Assembly: GCF_945952405.1 (NCBI RefSeq)
Contig: NZ_CAMFIA010000015.1
Coordinates: 27,088 to 91,087, forward strand
Reading direction: 5' to 3'
DNA: 64,000 nt
Origin: an uncultured Stenotrophomonas sp.
GTDB taxonomy: Bacteria; Pseudomonadota; Gammaproteobacteria; Xanthomonadales; Xanthomonadaceae
Below the pieces are notes generated by a model. It did not search any database and had not been told where the DNA came from. It saw nothing but the letters and a program-made list of their open reading frames with translations. Within the stretch, counting starts at the first letter, position 1. The number at the start of each line of letters is the position of its first letter. Shown in pieces: positions 54,392 to 63,945 of the stretch. Both the position numbers and the translations under genes were made by a program.

Positions 54392-54885
54392 GCCGCCGCA
54401 ACCTTGCCCGTCCGCGCCTCGCGCAGGGCGGCTTCAGCCTGATCGAAGTCATGGTCGCGGTGCTGATCCTGGCCTTCGGCCTGCTGGGCTTCGCGCTGCT
54501 GCAGACCACCAACGTGCGCTTCGTGCAGAGCGCGAACTACCGCACCCAGGCCACCAACCTGGCCAATGACCTGATCGAGCTGATGCGCGCACAGCGCACC
54601 GATACCCTGGCCGGCGGGGTCTACTCGAGTGCTTCATTCGCGGCGGGTTCGGTGACCGCGCGCGGCGCCTGTGCGTGGCCGACCGGGGCGGCGGTGACGC
54701 CCAAGAGCAATGTTGCGCGCTGGCAATGTGAAGTCGTCAAGACGCTGGGTGACAAGGCCAGCGCCGAGGTGACCTTCACCCAGAGCACCGGCCAGGTCAG
54801 TGTGGCGATCAGCTGGGGGGACCAGCGTTGGGATCCCAAGAATCCCGACAGCCTGACCACCTTCGGCCTGACCACCTTCCTGTGA
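54388..54885 (+). CDS. pilV: type IV pilus minor pilin PilV
   Basis: 165 residues. The prepilin motif is AQGGFSLIEVMVAVLILAFG, followed by LLGFALLQTTNVRFVQSANY, typical of PilV. The ATG at 54388 overlaps the fimT stop; an in-frame ATG at 54382 is an alternative. The small C-terminal domain has two Cys (GACAWPTG and WQCEVVK), a likely disulfide. Confidence 0.92.
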   Translation: MSRRNLARPRLAQGGFSLIEVMVAVLILAFGLLGFALLQTTNVRFVQSANYRTQATNLANDLIELMRAQRTDTLAGGVYSSASFAAGSVTARGACAWPTGAAVTPKSNVARWQCEVVKTLGDKASAEVTFTQSTGQVSVAISWGDQRWDPKNPDSLTTFGLTTFL

Positions 54886-56051
54886 ATGCGCCCATGAGTC
54901 CCTTCTCGCGAGCCCGCGGCCTGTCGCTGATCGAACTGATGATCGCCATGGTCATCGGCCTGGTGCTGCTGCTGGGCATCACCCAGATCTTCATTGCCTC
55001 CCGCGCCGCCTCGCGGCTGTCCGAAGGTGCCGCGCGAACGCAGGAAAATGCCCGCTTCGCCCTCGATTTCCTGCAGCGCGACCTGCGCATGGCCGGCCAC
55101 TTCGGCTGCGTGAACGACCAGGCGCACGTGGTCAAGAACACCGGTGATGTGCGCTACAACCTGGGCGTGGCCTCCGGCAGTGGTGATCCGCTGGACTTCA
55201 CGGTGCCGATCCAGGGCTACGAGGCGGCCGGCACGGCGCCGACCGATACGCTGACGCTGGGCAAGGCCTGGAGCGCGGCCGGCTCGGTTCCGAAGAGCAT
55301 CGCCAACCTGAAGCCGAAGCCGCTGCCCGGCAGCGACATCCTGGTGCTGCGCCTGCTCAGCCCGGAAGGCGCGGTCGTCACCGGTGCGAGCGTGGACGGC
55401 ACGGCGACCACGCTGACCGTCTCCAGTGATGGCATGGCGCGGCTCAAGGCCAACGCCGCCGGCACCCCGACCGTGTTCGCGCTGGCTGATTGCACGCGTG
55501 CCGATGTATTCACCGGCGCCATCAGCGGTTCCACCGTGAAGGTCGACAAGGTCGACCTGAGTGGCTACTCGGTCAACAACGCGATGACCATGCTGTATCG
55601 CGCCGATGGCCTGGTGTACTACATCGCGGCCAACAGCAACAACGAACCGGCGCTGTACCGGGCGCGCGCCAACGGTGCGGGCGCCTACGTGGACGGCGAG
55701 GAGCTGGTTGAAGGCATCGAGAACATGCAGCTGCTGTATGGCCTGGATGCGACCACCGACATCGCCCTGGCCACGCCGCCGACCGGGCGCATCGTCGATC
55801 AGCGCGTGGCCAGCAATGTCAGTACCGCCACCGATGCGACGGCCACCGCGGCGTGGCGCCGGGTCGGCATGGTGCAGGTCGGCCTGCTGGCCAGGAGCCC
55901 GCAGCGGGCATCGGCCGAAGCGGCGGGCAGCGCCGACACCTATATGGGCGTGCTCGGGGTCACCATCGCGCCTGGCAAACCCTATGACCAGCGCCACCGC
56001 GGCGCCTATGAAGTCTCCGTTGCGTTGCGCAACCGCCTGTTCGGAAACTGA
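54882..56051 (+). CDS. pilW: type IV pilus minor pilin PilW
   Basis: 389 residues from a GTG overlapping the pilV stop (GTGA); the ATG at 54894 is an alternative. The prepilin segment is RARGLSLIELMIAMVIGLVL with cleavage after Gly. DFLQRDLRMAGHFGC is the PilW signature. The long C-terminal region is beta-rich. It belongs to the PilVWXY1E priming complex. Confidence 0.92.
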   Translation: MNAPMSPFSRARGLSLIELMIAMVIGLVLLLGITQIFIASRAASRLSEGAARTQENARFALDFLQRDLRMAGHFGCVNDQAHVVKNTGDVRYNLGVASGSGDPLDFTVPIQGYEAAGTAPTDTLTLGKAWSAAGSVPKSIANLKPKPLPGSDILVLRLLSPEGAVVTGASVDGTATTLTVSSDGMARLKANAAGTPTVFALADCTRADVFTGAISGSTVKVDKVDLSGYSVNNAMTMLYRADGLVYYIAANSNNEPALYRARANGAGAYVDGEELVEGIENMQLLYGLDATTDIALATPPTGRIVDQRVASNVSTATDATATAAWRRVGMVQVGLLARSPQRASAEAAGSADTYMGVLGVTIAPGKPYDQRHRGAYEVSVALRNRLFGN

Positions 56052-56056
56052 CGACC

Positions 56057-56578
56057 ATGCGTCCTTCCCTTCGATCCTCCCGCCGCACCTTCTCCGCTCC
56101 AGCCGGCCAGCGCGGCGCGGTGCTGTACATCGCGCTGATCCTGTTGATCCTGCTGGCCCTGCTCGGGGTGATCGGCATGCAGGTCGCCGGCATGCAGGAG
56201 CGCATGGCATCCGGCTACCGCGCCGGAAGCCTGGCCTTCCAGAACGCCGAGGGCGCCGCCCGCAGTGCCGAGAACGCGGTCGAGAAGATCGCCAACCGGC
56301 AGTCGGCCGGTGACAACCCGGTGGTGGGGTCGGCCGACATCGACCAGCGCTGTGACGATGGCTTCGATCCGTCCGACTGGGTGGCCAAGACCAAGCTGGG
56401 CAGCAAGCCGGCCGTGAAGGTCCGGCAGATCCAGGGCTGCATCCAGGGGGAGGGGGCGCTGGACATGGGCAAACCGCTGGAGACGGCCACGCCGGTCTAC
56501 CAGATCACGACGTATGCCAGCGACACGGCCGCCGACGCGACCTCGCGCTCGGCGATCGACACCGTATTCAAGCTGTGA
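56057..56578 (+). CDS. pilX: type IV pilus minor pilin PilX
   Basis: 173 residues. The N-terminus QRGAVLYIALILLILLALLG is the PilX-type segment, in which the Glu at +5 is replaced (G-AVLYIALI); this is usual for PilX. QVAGMQERMASGYRAGSLAF and the C-terminal YASDTAADATSRSAI stretch fit the family. It lies five bases after pilW. Confidence 0.9.
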   Translation: MRPSLRSSRRTFSAPAGQRGAVLYIALILLILLALLGVIGMQVAGMQERMASGYRAGSLAFQNAEGAARSAENAVEKIANRQSAGDNPVVGSADIDQRCDDGFDPSDWVAKTKLGSKPAVKVRQIQGCIQGEGALDMGKPLETATPVYQITTYASDTAADATSRSAIDTVFKL

Positions 56579-56591
56579 GGGTGGGGAGCCC

Positions 56592-59500
56592 ATGAACACG
56601 CGAAATCGTAGAATCCTGGCGGGCGTTGGCTTCGCCGTGCTCGCCGCCGGTGGTTACCTGGTGCATACCCTGATGGCCGCGCAGGCACAGGGCGTGCTGG
56701 CGCAGGAGCCGATGAACGTGCAGGTGCCGACGCCGCCGGCGTTCATCATGGCGGTGGACGATTCCAACTCGATGATGTTCGAGCGCATGTTCCCGGGCGG
56801 CGATGGCCGCATGATCTGGAACAATTCGACCGGCAGTTTCTTCCGCTCCGCAGGCCAGTTCAGCAACATCGGCGCGAACTGTTATGACTCGAGAGGAAAT
56901 CCCATTGCCGACTGCTACCTGTATCTCTATCCGCATAGCGATTTCAACAGCAACTACAGCGCAGGCCAGGCCATTCCGCCGCTGGACATCTTCGGGTTCG
57001 CCCGCTCGCACGTCTACAACGCGAGCTATTTCAATCCAGCGGTGACCTACCTTCCGTGGATCAAGGCCGACGGGACGCGCTGGGACAACGCCAGTCCGAT
57101 TGCTGCACTTGCGGATCCCCGCTCCAACTTCCCCGGTTACAAGAATTCGTATGACGTGACCAACGTTCGCTCGCGCTCGAATGAGGGTTTCCAGTTCGTC
57201 AGCGGCATGCGGATCCCGGATCTGAAGGGTACCGACAACCGTTACTACCGTAGTGGCGGCTGGCAGACCGCAGCGCGCAGCATTACCTCGGCGGTGACCT
57301 ATGGCGTGGAGTATTACCCGGCGACGTTCTACCTGCCGGAGAGCGCCCCGGCGCCCTACGGCTACAAGAGCGATGACAAGAACCGCCCGGTGATCGAAGG
57401 TGCCTGCGGTCCCGGCTGCAATCTTCGCCGTTACCAGATCAAGAGTGACAACTACAGCGTCGACGGCGCCTATGGCCTGGCGATCCAGAACTTCGCCAAC
57501 TGGTTCCAGTATCACCGCAACCGCACGCTGGCCATCATCGGCGCCTCGGTGGAAGCCCTGTACGGGGTCGACAACATGCGCGTGGGCTACTTCACGATCA
57601 ACACCCGCAAGAACGTGACGATGCATGATCTGGTAACCAATCGTGCCGATCTGTATGCGCAGATCTATGGCTTGAACCCGTATAGCGGTACGCCCAACCG
57701 TCGCGCGGTGGAGTTCATGGCGGAACAGTTCCGCCGCACCGATGAGGGCGCGCCGGTGATCCGGGCCTGCCAGCGCAACGGCGGCATGCTGTTTACCGAT
57801 GGCTACACCAACTCGGGAGATACGCCGGTCGGGTCCTACAACAACGCCGACGCGGTGGGTTCGACGCAGCTCCCGACCGTCCCGTTTGCGGACGGCTACA
57901 GCAACACGATGGCCGACATCACCGCCGCCTACTATGCCGGCGACAAGACGCCGTTGCGCTCGGGCACAAGCTTCGCTGCGGGCCAGGTGCCGGTCGATGA
58001 GCGTTGCAAGACCCTGGACAAGAGCACGCCGGACTGGAAGCGGCTGGACTGCCAGACCGATCTGCACATGAACTTCTACGGCGTTACCCTCGGCGCGCAG
58101 GGGCGCATCTATGGGGTCAATGCCGCGGCTACCGCCGATCCGTTCAAGAATCCGCCCAACTGGGACAGCAATCCGAACCCGGTGACGGTGGACGATGGCA
58201 CGGTGGTGGACGAAATCTGGCATGCCGCGCTCAACAGCCGCGGTGAGTTCATCAATGCGCAGACGCCCAATGACGTAACGGTGGCCATGCGCCGGGTGCT
58301 GGAGGCGATCACGGCCAGCAAGTCGCCGTCGGGAACGCTGGGCATGACCGGCGCCCGCATCGGTGCGGGGTCACTGTCGGTGTCGCCCAGCTTCGACATC
58401 CGCAACGGCGCAACCGACTGGTCGAGCAAGCTCAAGGCCTCGACCGTGACCATCAACAGCGACCAGGTGGCGGTTTTCAGCGAAGCCTGGGAAGCGTCGG
58501 CCAAACTGTCCTCGAGCGGTCGCCGCATCGTGGCCAACAAGGCTGGTTCGGTGGTTGATTTCGGCGCATCCACCATCAGCCTGACCGACCTGTGCAGCAA
58601 GCCGGATGGCAAGTACGCAACGATGCTGGTGTGTGCTGCGGACAAGCTGAAGGCGATCGATGCCGACCTGGAGTCCGCCATCCGTTACCTGAAGGCGGAT
58701 GCATCGACCGAGAAGCGCAACGGCGGCAAGTACCGTGACCGCACCACGCCGCTGGGCGACATCGTCACCTCGGCCCCGGTGGTGAGTTCGCCGCTGGACG
58801 ACTACGGCTACCGCCAGCTTGGCGGCGACTATGCGGTCGGCTATGCCAAGTACCTTGAAACCAAGGCCAAGGGGCGCCGCTACATGGTCTACGTGGGGGC
58901 CAACGACGGCATGCTGCACGCCTTCGACGGCGGCATGGGTGCATCGGGCGAGATGGACAGCTCGGGGGGTAGCGAGAGCTTTGCCTATATCCCGGCCACT
59001 GCGCTGGGTCACATGGCCAACCTGTTGTTCCCGTACAAGCCGGACAGCAAGGACCAGACCTTCCGGCACCGCTACTATGTCGACGGGCCGATCGCGGTCT
59101 CGGACATGTTGAATGGAAGCACCTGGCAGACCGGCCTGGTCGGCACGGCCGGTGCAGGTGGCCGTTCGGTGTTCGCTCTGGACGTGAGTACGCCAGGCAG
59201 CTTCGGCACCGGCCAGGTGCTGTGGGAAATCAATGACATCAACCCGTCGCTGTCGCAGGCGGTGCGCGACAACATCGGCTTCGTGCTGGGCAAGCCGGTG
59301 ATCGTGCCGGTGAAGGAAGGCAACGGCATCGCCTGGAAGGCGATCTTCGGCAATGGCTACGGCAGCGTCAATCGCAGGGCCGTCCTGTACGTGGTGGACA
59401 TGGCCAGCGGAAGCGTGCGCATGATCCAGGCGGCCGAAGGCAGTTCGGCCAGCGACATCAGCGGCGACAACGGCCTGGGCAACGTGGTGGTGGTGGACCG

Positions 59501-60362
59501 CTGGCAGGGTGCCAAGCAGGACGTGCGCGGCCGTGACGGGCTGGCGGACACCGTGTACGCGGCCGACCAGCGCGGTGCCATCTGGAAGTTCGACCTGACC
59601 GACAGCACCAATGCCGCGCTGTCGGTGCCGGTGTTCACCAGCAAGGTCGCCCAGGACACCGATCGCCGCAACTACCGGCAGCCGATCACCGGTGGCATGA
59701 CCGCGGCGACCGGGCCCTCCGGCGGCGTGATGCTGTACTTCGGCACCGGCAGCTTCTCGTTCTATTCGGACAAGGACGACAAGACCCAGCAGGGGCTGTA
59801 CGCGGTCAACGATGTTTCCGGCAAGCGCGCGGCCACGACGTTGACCGCAGCCAACCTCGCCGTATACACCGCGGATACGCCGGGCGTCGGCGCGGAGGCG
59901 CGCAGCATCACGGCGGGCGCGGTGCCGGCCAATGCAAGCGGCTGGGTGGTCAACCTGCCCACCACCAATGGCGAGCGTTTCGTTGGCAATCCGATGCTGG
60001 TCAGCGGCATCATGTTCATGCCGACCTACGTCCCCAACCTGGAAACGGTCGGCTGTTCGACCAGTGGTTCGAACTGGCTGTTCGGCCTGTCATCGCTGAG
60101 CGGTGCCGCGGCGCTGGAGAACGTCCGCACCGGCTCGCCCAAGGGTAGCAAGCCGGTGGCGGGCACCGCAGGCATCCTGCTCAAGAGCGAAGGCACCGCG
60201 CCGGTCCGTGATGTCTCGCTGTCGGTGATGCCGCGGCTTGCGAGTGGCAAGGAAGGTCCGCCCGGCGGCAGTTCGTGCTGGATGGTGGTCGGTGCCGCCG
60301 GCAGTCAGTCGCTGTACCTGCCGTATCCGTGCGGTCGCCAATCCTGGCGTCAGCTCCAATGA
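56592..60362 (+). CDS. pilY1: pilus tip adhesin / biogenesis factor PilY1
   Basis: 1256 residues. A signal/anchor (ILAGVGFAVLAAGGYLV) is followed by a vWA-like N-terminal domain with a MIDAS-type AVDDSNSMMFE and ends in a C-terminal beta-propeller (about residues 740-1150). RRYMVYVGANDGMLHAFDGG is the PilY1 hallmark, along with TSAPVVSSPLDDYGY. PilY1 proteins promote pilus extension and adhesion, and many sense surfaces. GGGGAG precedes the ATG. It overlaps the short stretch leading to pilE. Confidence 0.93.
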   Translation: MNTRNRRILAGVGFAVLAAGGYLVHTLMAAQAQGVLAQEPMNVQVPTPPAFIMAVDDSNSMMFERMFPGGDGRMIWNNSTGSFFRSAGQFSNIGANCYDSRGNPIADCYLYLYPHSDFNSNYSAGQAIPPLDIFGFARSHVYNASYFNPAVTYLPWIKADGTRWDNASPIAALADPRSNFPGYKNSYDVTNVRSRSNEGFQFVSGMRIPDLKGTDNRYYRSGGWQTAARSITSAVTYGVEYYPATFYLPESAPAPYGYKSDDKNRPVIEGACGPGCNLRRYQIKSDNYSVDGAYGLAIQNFANWFQYHRNRTLAIIGASVEALYGVDNMRVGYFTINTRKNVTMHDLVTNRADLYAQIYGLNPYSGTPNRRAVEFMAEQFRRTDEGAPVIRACQRNGGMLFTDGYTNSGDTPVGSYNNADAVGSTQLPTVPFADGYSNTMADITAAYYAGDKTPLRSGTSFAAGQVPVDERCKTLDKSTPDWKRLDCQTDLHMNFYGVTLGAQGRIYGVNAAATADPFKNPPNWDSNPNPVTVDDGTVVDEIWHAALNSRGEFINAQTPNDVTVAMRRVLEAITASKSPSGTLGMTGARIGAGSLSVSPSFDIRNGATDWSSKLKASTVTINSDQVAVFSEAWEASAKLSSSGRRIVANKAGSVVDFGASTISLTDLCSKPDGKYATMLVCAADKLKAIDADLESAIRYLKADASTEKRNGGKYRDRTTPLGDIVTSAPVVSSPLDDYGYRQLGGDYAVGYAKYLETKAKGRRYMVYVGANDGMLHAFDGGMGASGEMDSSGGSESFAYIPATALGHMANLLFPYKPDSKDQTFRHRYYVDGPIAVSDMLNGSTWQTGLVGTAGAGGRSVFALDVSTPGSFGTGQVLWEINDINPSLSQAVRDNIGFVLGKPVIVPVKEGNGIAWKAIFGNGYGSVNRRAVLYVVDMASGSVRMIQAAEGSSASDISGDNGLGNVVVVDRWQGAKQDVRGRDGLADTVYAADQRGAIWKFDLTDSTNAALSVPVFTSKVAQDTDRRNYRQPITGGMTAATGPSGGVMLYFGTGSFSFYSDKDDKTQQGLYAVNDVSGKRAATTLTAANLAVYTADTPGVGAEARSITAGAVPANASGWVVNLPTTNGERFVGNPMLVSGIMFMPTYVPNLETVGCSTSGSNWLFGLSSLSGAAALENVRTGSPKGSKPVAGTAGILLKSEGTAPVRDVSLSVMPRLASGKEGPPGGSSCWMVVGAAGSQSLYLPYPCGRQSWRQLQ

Positions 60363-60385
60363 TTCCGCTGCAAGGAACTCCGCCC

Positions 60386-60793
60386 ATGTCGACTCATTTC
60401 CGTTCCCGTCGCGCGGCGGGCTTCACCCTGATCGAGCTGATGGTGGTGGTGATCGTGGTCGGCATCCTCGCCGCGGTCGCCATTCCGTCCTACCAGCAGT
60501 ACGTGCGCCGTTCGCACCGTGCTGTGGTGAAGGCGGACATGGCGGAATATGCGCAGCGCGCCGAGCGCTACCACTCGAGCAACAATTCCTATTCCGGCTA
60601 CACGCTGCCGGCCAAGGTCTCGCCACGCGAGGGAGGCGTCGCCCGCTACAACCTGGCGTTCAAGGGCGACGGCACCTCGTTCACCATCACCGCGACGCCG
60701 CAGGGCAGCCAGACCAAGGACAGTTGCGGCAAGATGAGCCTCGACCAGGCCAACCGCAAAACCGCCGAAGGCACGCTTACCGATTGCTGGTAA
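60386..60793 (+). CDS. pilE: type IV pilus minor pilin PilE
   Basis: 135 residues. Prepilin motif RRAAGFTLIELMVVVIVVGI followed by LAAVAIPSYQQYVRRSHRAV, the type IVa pilin start. Two Cys near the end (DSCGKMSL and LTDCW) make the usual D-loop disulfide. The ATG at 60386 has AAGGA eight bases upstream; an earlier in-frame ATG at 60359 overlaps the pilY1 stop. It is the last gene of the operon. Confidence 0.93.
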   Translation: MSTHFRSRRAAGFTLIELMVVVIVVGILAAVAIPSYQQYVRRSHRAVVKADMAEYAQRAERYHSSNNSYSGYTLPAKVSPREGGVARYNLAFKGDGTSFTITATPQGSQTKDSCGKMSLDQANRKTAEGTLTDCW

Positions 60794-60800
60794 TCAGGTG

Positions 60801-60829
60801 TTGATCTTCACGTAACTGCCCAGTACAAT
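60801..60829 (+). promoter_or_regulatory. tRNA-Asn promoter
   Basis: TTGATC (60801-60806) and TACAAT (60824-60829), 17 bp apart, 11 bp before the tRNA. Good sigma70 match. Confidence 0.75.
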
Positions 60830-60839
60830 GCGCCTCCCC

Positions 60840-60916
60840 GCCCGAATAGCTCAGCCGGTTAGAGCACTTGACTGTTAATCAGGGGGTCGTTGGTTCGAGT
60901 CCAACTTCGGGCGCCA
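60840..60916 (+). tRNA. tRNA-Asn (anticodon GTT)
   Basis: A complete cloverleaf with a 7-bp GCCCGAA / TTCGGGC acceptor, D-loop AGCTCAGCCGGTTAGAGC, anticodon loop CTGTTAA (GTT at 60874-60876), T-loop GTTCGAGTC and an encoded CCA end. Confidence 0.97.
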
Positions 60917-60922
60917 GATACT

Positions 60923-60956
60923 GCAGAAGCCGCGAGAAATCGCGGCTTCTGCTTTT
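60923..60956 (+). terminator. Rho-independent terminator after tRNA-Asn
   Basis: GCAGAAGCCGCGA / TCGCGGCTTCTGC, 13-bp stem with a GAAA loop, then TTTTC. Confidence 0.92.
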
Positions 60957-60976
60957 CTGCGTGTTGCGGAATCCGC

Positions 60977-61513
60977 TCAGCAGGGCAGGTTGCGGTCAAC
61001 GCGTTCGGTGCGCGTGCGTCCACCGTTGTTGACCACCAGCCGGCCATGCAACCGGTTGCCCGCGCAGATGCGCAGGGTCAGGTTGGCGCCGGGACTGCGG
61101 CCGTCGGCCTGGAAGAACAGCTGTGGCCGCCCGCTGCTGGCCTGGGCCCGGACCCGGATGTCAGGGCGCCCGTGCTGGTGGTTCAGGATGGCGTCGGGCG
61201 AAGGCGGTGGTTGCCGCCGCTCGCCGCTGCGATAGACGATCCAGCCCCTGCTCCAGTCCTCCGTGCAGTGCAGCCCATCCTCGCTGGCGCACAACCCGAT
61301 CAGTTCGCGCCGGGTCAGTGCCTGGTGGCGTGCGGCGGACAGGCTGGCGTGCAGCATCAACTGCAGGGCGTCGGCGCGGTACCGCAGCAGCATCGACTGC
61401 AGGGCCGGCCAGCCGGCGGCCAGCAGCACCGACAGCACCGCGACGACCGCCAGCAGCTCGAGCAGGTGGATGCCGCGCGGCGCGGCGGGGCAGGGCGGAA
61501 GGGATCGGCGCAT
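60977..61513 (-). CDS. orphan GspH/FimT-type pseudopilin
   Basis: 178 residues. A type III signal peptide, [20 protein letters not shown], with cleavage after Gly but with Ile-His at +1/+2 instead of the usual Phe-Thr. [20 protein letters not shown] and the Cys pair (DGLHCTEDW) are GspH/FimT-like. It runs opposite to the pilin operon, 60 bp past tRNA-Asn, so it is transcribed separately. It may be a second FimT or belong to another pilus-type system. GAGG precedes the ATG at 61513. Confidence 0.85.
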   Translation of the reverse strand: MRRSLPPCPAAPRGIHLLELLAVVAVLSVLLAAGWPALQSMLLRYRADALQLMLHASLSAARHQALTRRELIGLCASEDGLHCTEDWSRGWIVYRSGERRQPPPSPDAILNHQHGRPDIRVRAQASSGRPQLFFQADGRSPGANLTLRICAGNRLHGRLVVNNGGRTRTERVDRNLPC

Positions 61514-61641
61514 GCATCCAGCCTCGCTGCCGTGGCCGGGCATCGCCATCAGGTGCTGCCGCGTCCGCCTGCCCGGAAACCCCTCAGCCGGCCGTCACCC
61601 CTTGCCCCGTATACTCATCACTCCCGGGAACTGGCAACACC

Positions 61642-63666
61642 ATGAGCGACCGTTTTGAACTCGTCTCGCCGTATTCGCCGGCGGGCGACCAGCCTGATGC
61701 CATCGCCAAGCTGACCAGCAACTTCGAAGCGGGCATCGCCAAGCAGACCCTGCTGGGCGTCACCGGTTCAGGCAAGACCTACACCATCGCCAACGTCATC
61801 CAGAACGTACAGAAGCCGACGCTGATCATGGCGCCGAACAAGACGCTGGCGGCGCAGCTGTATGGCGAGTTCAAGGCGTTCTTCCCGCACAACGCGGTCG
61901 AATACTTCGTCAGCTACTACGATTACTACCAGCCGGAAGCTTATGTGCCTTCGTCGGACACCTTCATCGAGAAGGACAGTTCGATCAACGAGCACATCGA
62001 GCAGATGCGGCTGGCCGCGACCAAGACCCTGCTGTCGCGCCCGGACGCGATCGTGGTGGCAACGGTGTCGGCGATCTATGGCCTGGGTGCGCCGGAAGAC
62101 TACCTGTCGCTGCGCCTGATCCTGTCCAAGGGCGAACGCATCGACCAGCGCGACCTGATCAACCACCTGACCCAGCTGCAGTACACGCGCAACGAATACG
62201 AGCTGCAGCGCGGTACGTTCCGCGTGCGTGGCGAAGTGATCGACGTATTCCCGGCCGAGTCGGACAGCGAAGCGCTGCGCGTGGAACTGTTCGACGGCGA
62301 GGTCGAGAAGATCACCCTGTTCGACCCGCTCACCGGCGAGACGCTGCGCAACATGCAGCGCTTCACCGTCTATCCCAAGACCCACTACGCGACCACGCGC
62401 GAGCGCGTGCTGGCGGCGGTGGAGACCATCAAGGTGGAGCTGAAGGAACGCCTGGAGCAGTTGTACGCGCAGAACAAGCTGGTCGAGGCGCAGCGGCTGG
62501 CCCAGCGCACCCAGTTCGACATCGAGATGATGGCCGAAGTCGGCTTCTGCAACGGCATCGAGAACTACTCGCGGCACCTGACCGGCAAGAACGCCGGCGA
62601 GCCGCCGCCGACCCTGTTCGATTACCTGCCGGCCGATGCGCTGCTGGTGATCGACGAATCGCACGTGACCATTCCGCAGATCGGCGCGATGTTCAAGGGT
62701 GACCGCTCGCGCAAGGAGACCCTGGTCGAGTTCGGTTTCCGCCTGCCGTCGGCGCTGGACAACCGCCCGCTGCGCTTCGAGGAGTGGGAAGCGCGCTGCC
62801 CGCGCAGCATCTACGTTTCGGCGACGCCCGGGCCGTACGAGCTGCGCGAAGCCGGTGACGAGATCACCGAGCTGGTGGTGCGGCCGACCGGCCTGATCGA
62901 TCCGGTGGTGGAGATCCGCCCGGTGGGGACCCAGGTCGACGACCTGATGAGCGAGGCCAATGCGCGGATCAAGGCCGGTGACCGCGTGCTGGTCACCACC
63001 CTGACCAAGCGCATGGCCGAGAACCTCACCGAGTACCTGACCGAACATGGCATCCGCGTGCGCTACCTGCATTCGGACGTGGACACGGTCGAGCGCGTCG
63101 AGATCATCCGCGACCTGCGCCTGGGCAAGTTCGATGTGCTGGTGGGCATCAACCTGCTGCGCGAGGGCCTGGACATGCCCGAGGTCTCGCTGGTGGCAAT
63201 CCTGGATGCCGACAAGGAGGGCTTCCTGCGCTCCACCGGTTCGCTGATCCAGACCATCGGCCGCGCCGCCCGCAACGTGCGCGGCACGGCGATCCTGTAT
63301 GCCGACAAGGTGACCCGCTCGATGCAGGCGGCGATCGACGAGACCGACCGCCGTCGCGCCAAGCAGGTCGAGTACAACGAGGAACACGGCATCGTGCCGC
63401 GCTCGGTCGCGCGCCCGATCACCGACGTGCTGGAAGGCGCCCGCTCCGACGCCGCCGAGAAGGAGGCGAAGAAGGGCAAGGGCAGGAGCCGGGCGGGCGT
63501 GGCCGAGGACGTCGCGGACTATCGTTCCCTCGCCCCGGCCCAGCTGGCGGCCCGCCTCAAGGCGCTGGAACAGCAGATGTACCAGCACGCCAAGGACCTG
63601 GAATTCGAGGATGCCGCGCGCGTGCGCGACCAGATCCGCCAGCTGAAGGAGGCCAGCCTCGGCTGA
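61642..63666 (+). CDS. uvrB: excinuclease ABC subunit UvrB
   Basis: A 674-residue nucleotide-excision-repair helicase. Walker [11 protein letters not shown], the beta-hairpin [24 protein letters not shown]-like [10 protein letters not shown], helicase motif [21 protein letters not shown], and a C-terminal UVR domain ([20 protein letters not shown]) are all present. It verifies DNA damage after UvrA and recruits UvrC. The ATG at 61642 gives the standard [20 protein letters not shown] start. It is divergent from the orphan pseudopilin across 128 bp. Confidence 0.97.
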   Translation: MSDRFELVSPYSPAGDQPDAIAKLTSNFEAGIAKQTLLGVTGSGKTYTIANVIQNVQKPTLIMAPNKTLAAQLYGEFKAFFPHNAVEYFVSYYDYYQPEAYVPSSDTFIEKDSSINEHIEQMRLAATKTLLSRPDAIVVATVSAIYGLGAPEDYLSLRLILSKGERIDQRDLINHLTQLQYTRNEYELQRGTFRVRGEVIDVFPAESDSEALRVELFDGEVEKITLFDPLTGETLRNMQRFTVYPKTHYATTRERVLAAVETIKVELKERLEQLYAQNKLVEAQRLAQRTQFDIEMMAEVGFCNGIENYSRHLTGKNAGEPPPTLFDYLPADALLVIDESHVTIPQIGAMFKGDRSRKETLVEFGFRLPSALDNRPLRFEEWEARCPRSIYVSATPGPYELREAGDEITELVVRPTGLIDPVVEIRPVGTQVDDLMSEANARIKAGDRVLVTTLTKRMAENLTEYLTEHGIRVRYLHSDVDTVERVEIIRDLRLGKFDVLVGINLLREGLDMPEVSLVAILDADKEGFLRSTGSLIQTIGRAARNVRGTAILYADKVTRSMQAAIDETDRRRAKQVEYNEEHGIVPRSVARPITDVLEGARSDAAEKEAKKGKGRSRAGVAEDVADYRSLAPAQLAARLKALEQQMYQHAKDLEFEDAARVRDQIRQLKEASLG

Positions 63667-63699
63667 ACGCGGCGGCGCAGCCGCATCTTCACAAAAGTG

Positions 63700-63728
63700 T
63701 TGCGCTTCACAGCCGTCATCCGTAATAT
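63700..63728 (+). promoter_or_regulatory. tRNA-Val promoter
   Basis: TTGCGC (63700-63705) and TAATAT (63723-63728), 17 bp apart, about 45 bp upstream of the first tRNA-Val. Confidence 0.75.
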
Positions 63729-63772
63729 ACGCGGCCTGCACCGACGCAATCGCGGAAATGCAGAAGCAAAAC

Positions 63773-63847
63773 GGGCGGTTAGCTCAGCGGTAGAGCACTA
63801 CCTTGACATGGTAGGGGTCACAGGTTCGAACCCTGTACCGCCCACCA
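63773..63847 (+). tRNA. tRNA-Val (anticodon GAC), copy 1
   Basis: Acceptor GGGCGGT / ACCGCCC, anticodon stem CTACC / GGTAG, loop TTGACAT with GAC at 63805-63807, T-loop GTTCGAACC, encoded CCA. Confidence 0.96.
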
Positions 63848-63884
63848 CGACGTCTTCGCAAGAAGGCGGTCGTGAACTGCAAAG

Positions 63885-63907
63885 CCCGGCCCTGGCGCCG
63901 GGTTTTT
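63885..63907 (+). terminator. terminator-like hairpin between the two tRNA-Val genes
   Basis: CCCGGC / GCCGGG stem with a 6-base loop, followed by five Ts. If active, it would limit read-through into the second tRNA. Confidence 0.65.
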
Positions 63908-63945
63908 ACGTAGCAAGGCCGGCTTTCGGGCGGCAAGAACAAGAT

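Noticed and set aside
60840-61513. tRNA-Asn as an integration site for a mobile element
   Set aside because: No integrase and no direct repeat of the tRNA 3' end was seen. The neighbouring gene is a pseudopilin and uvrB follows.
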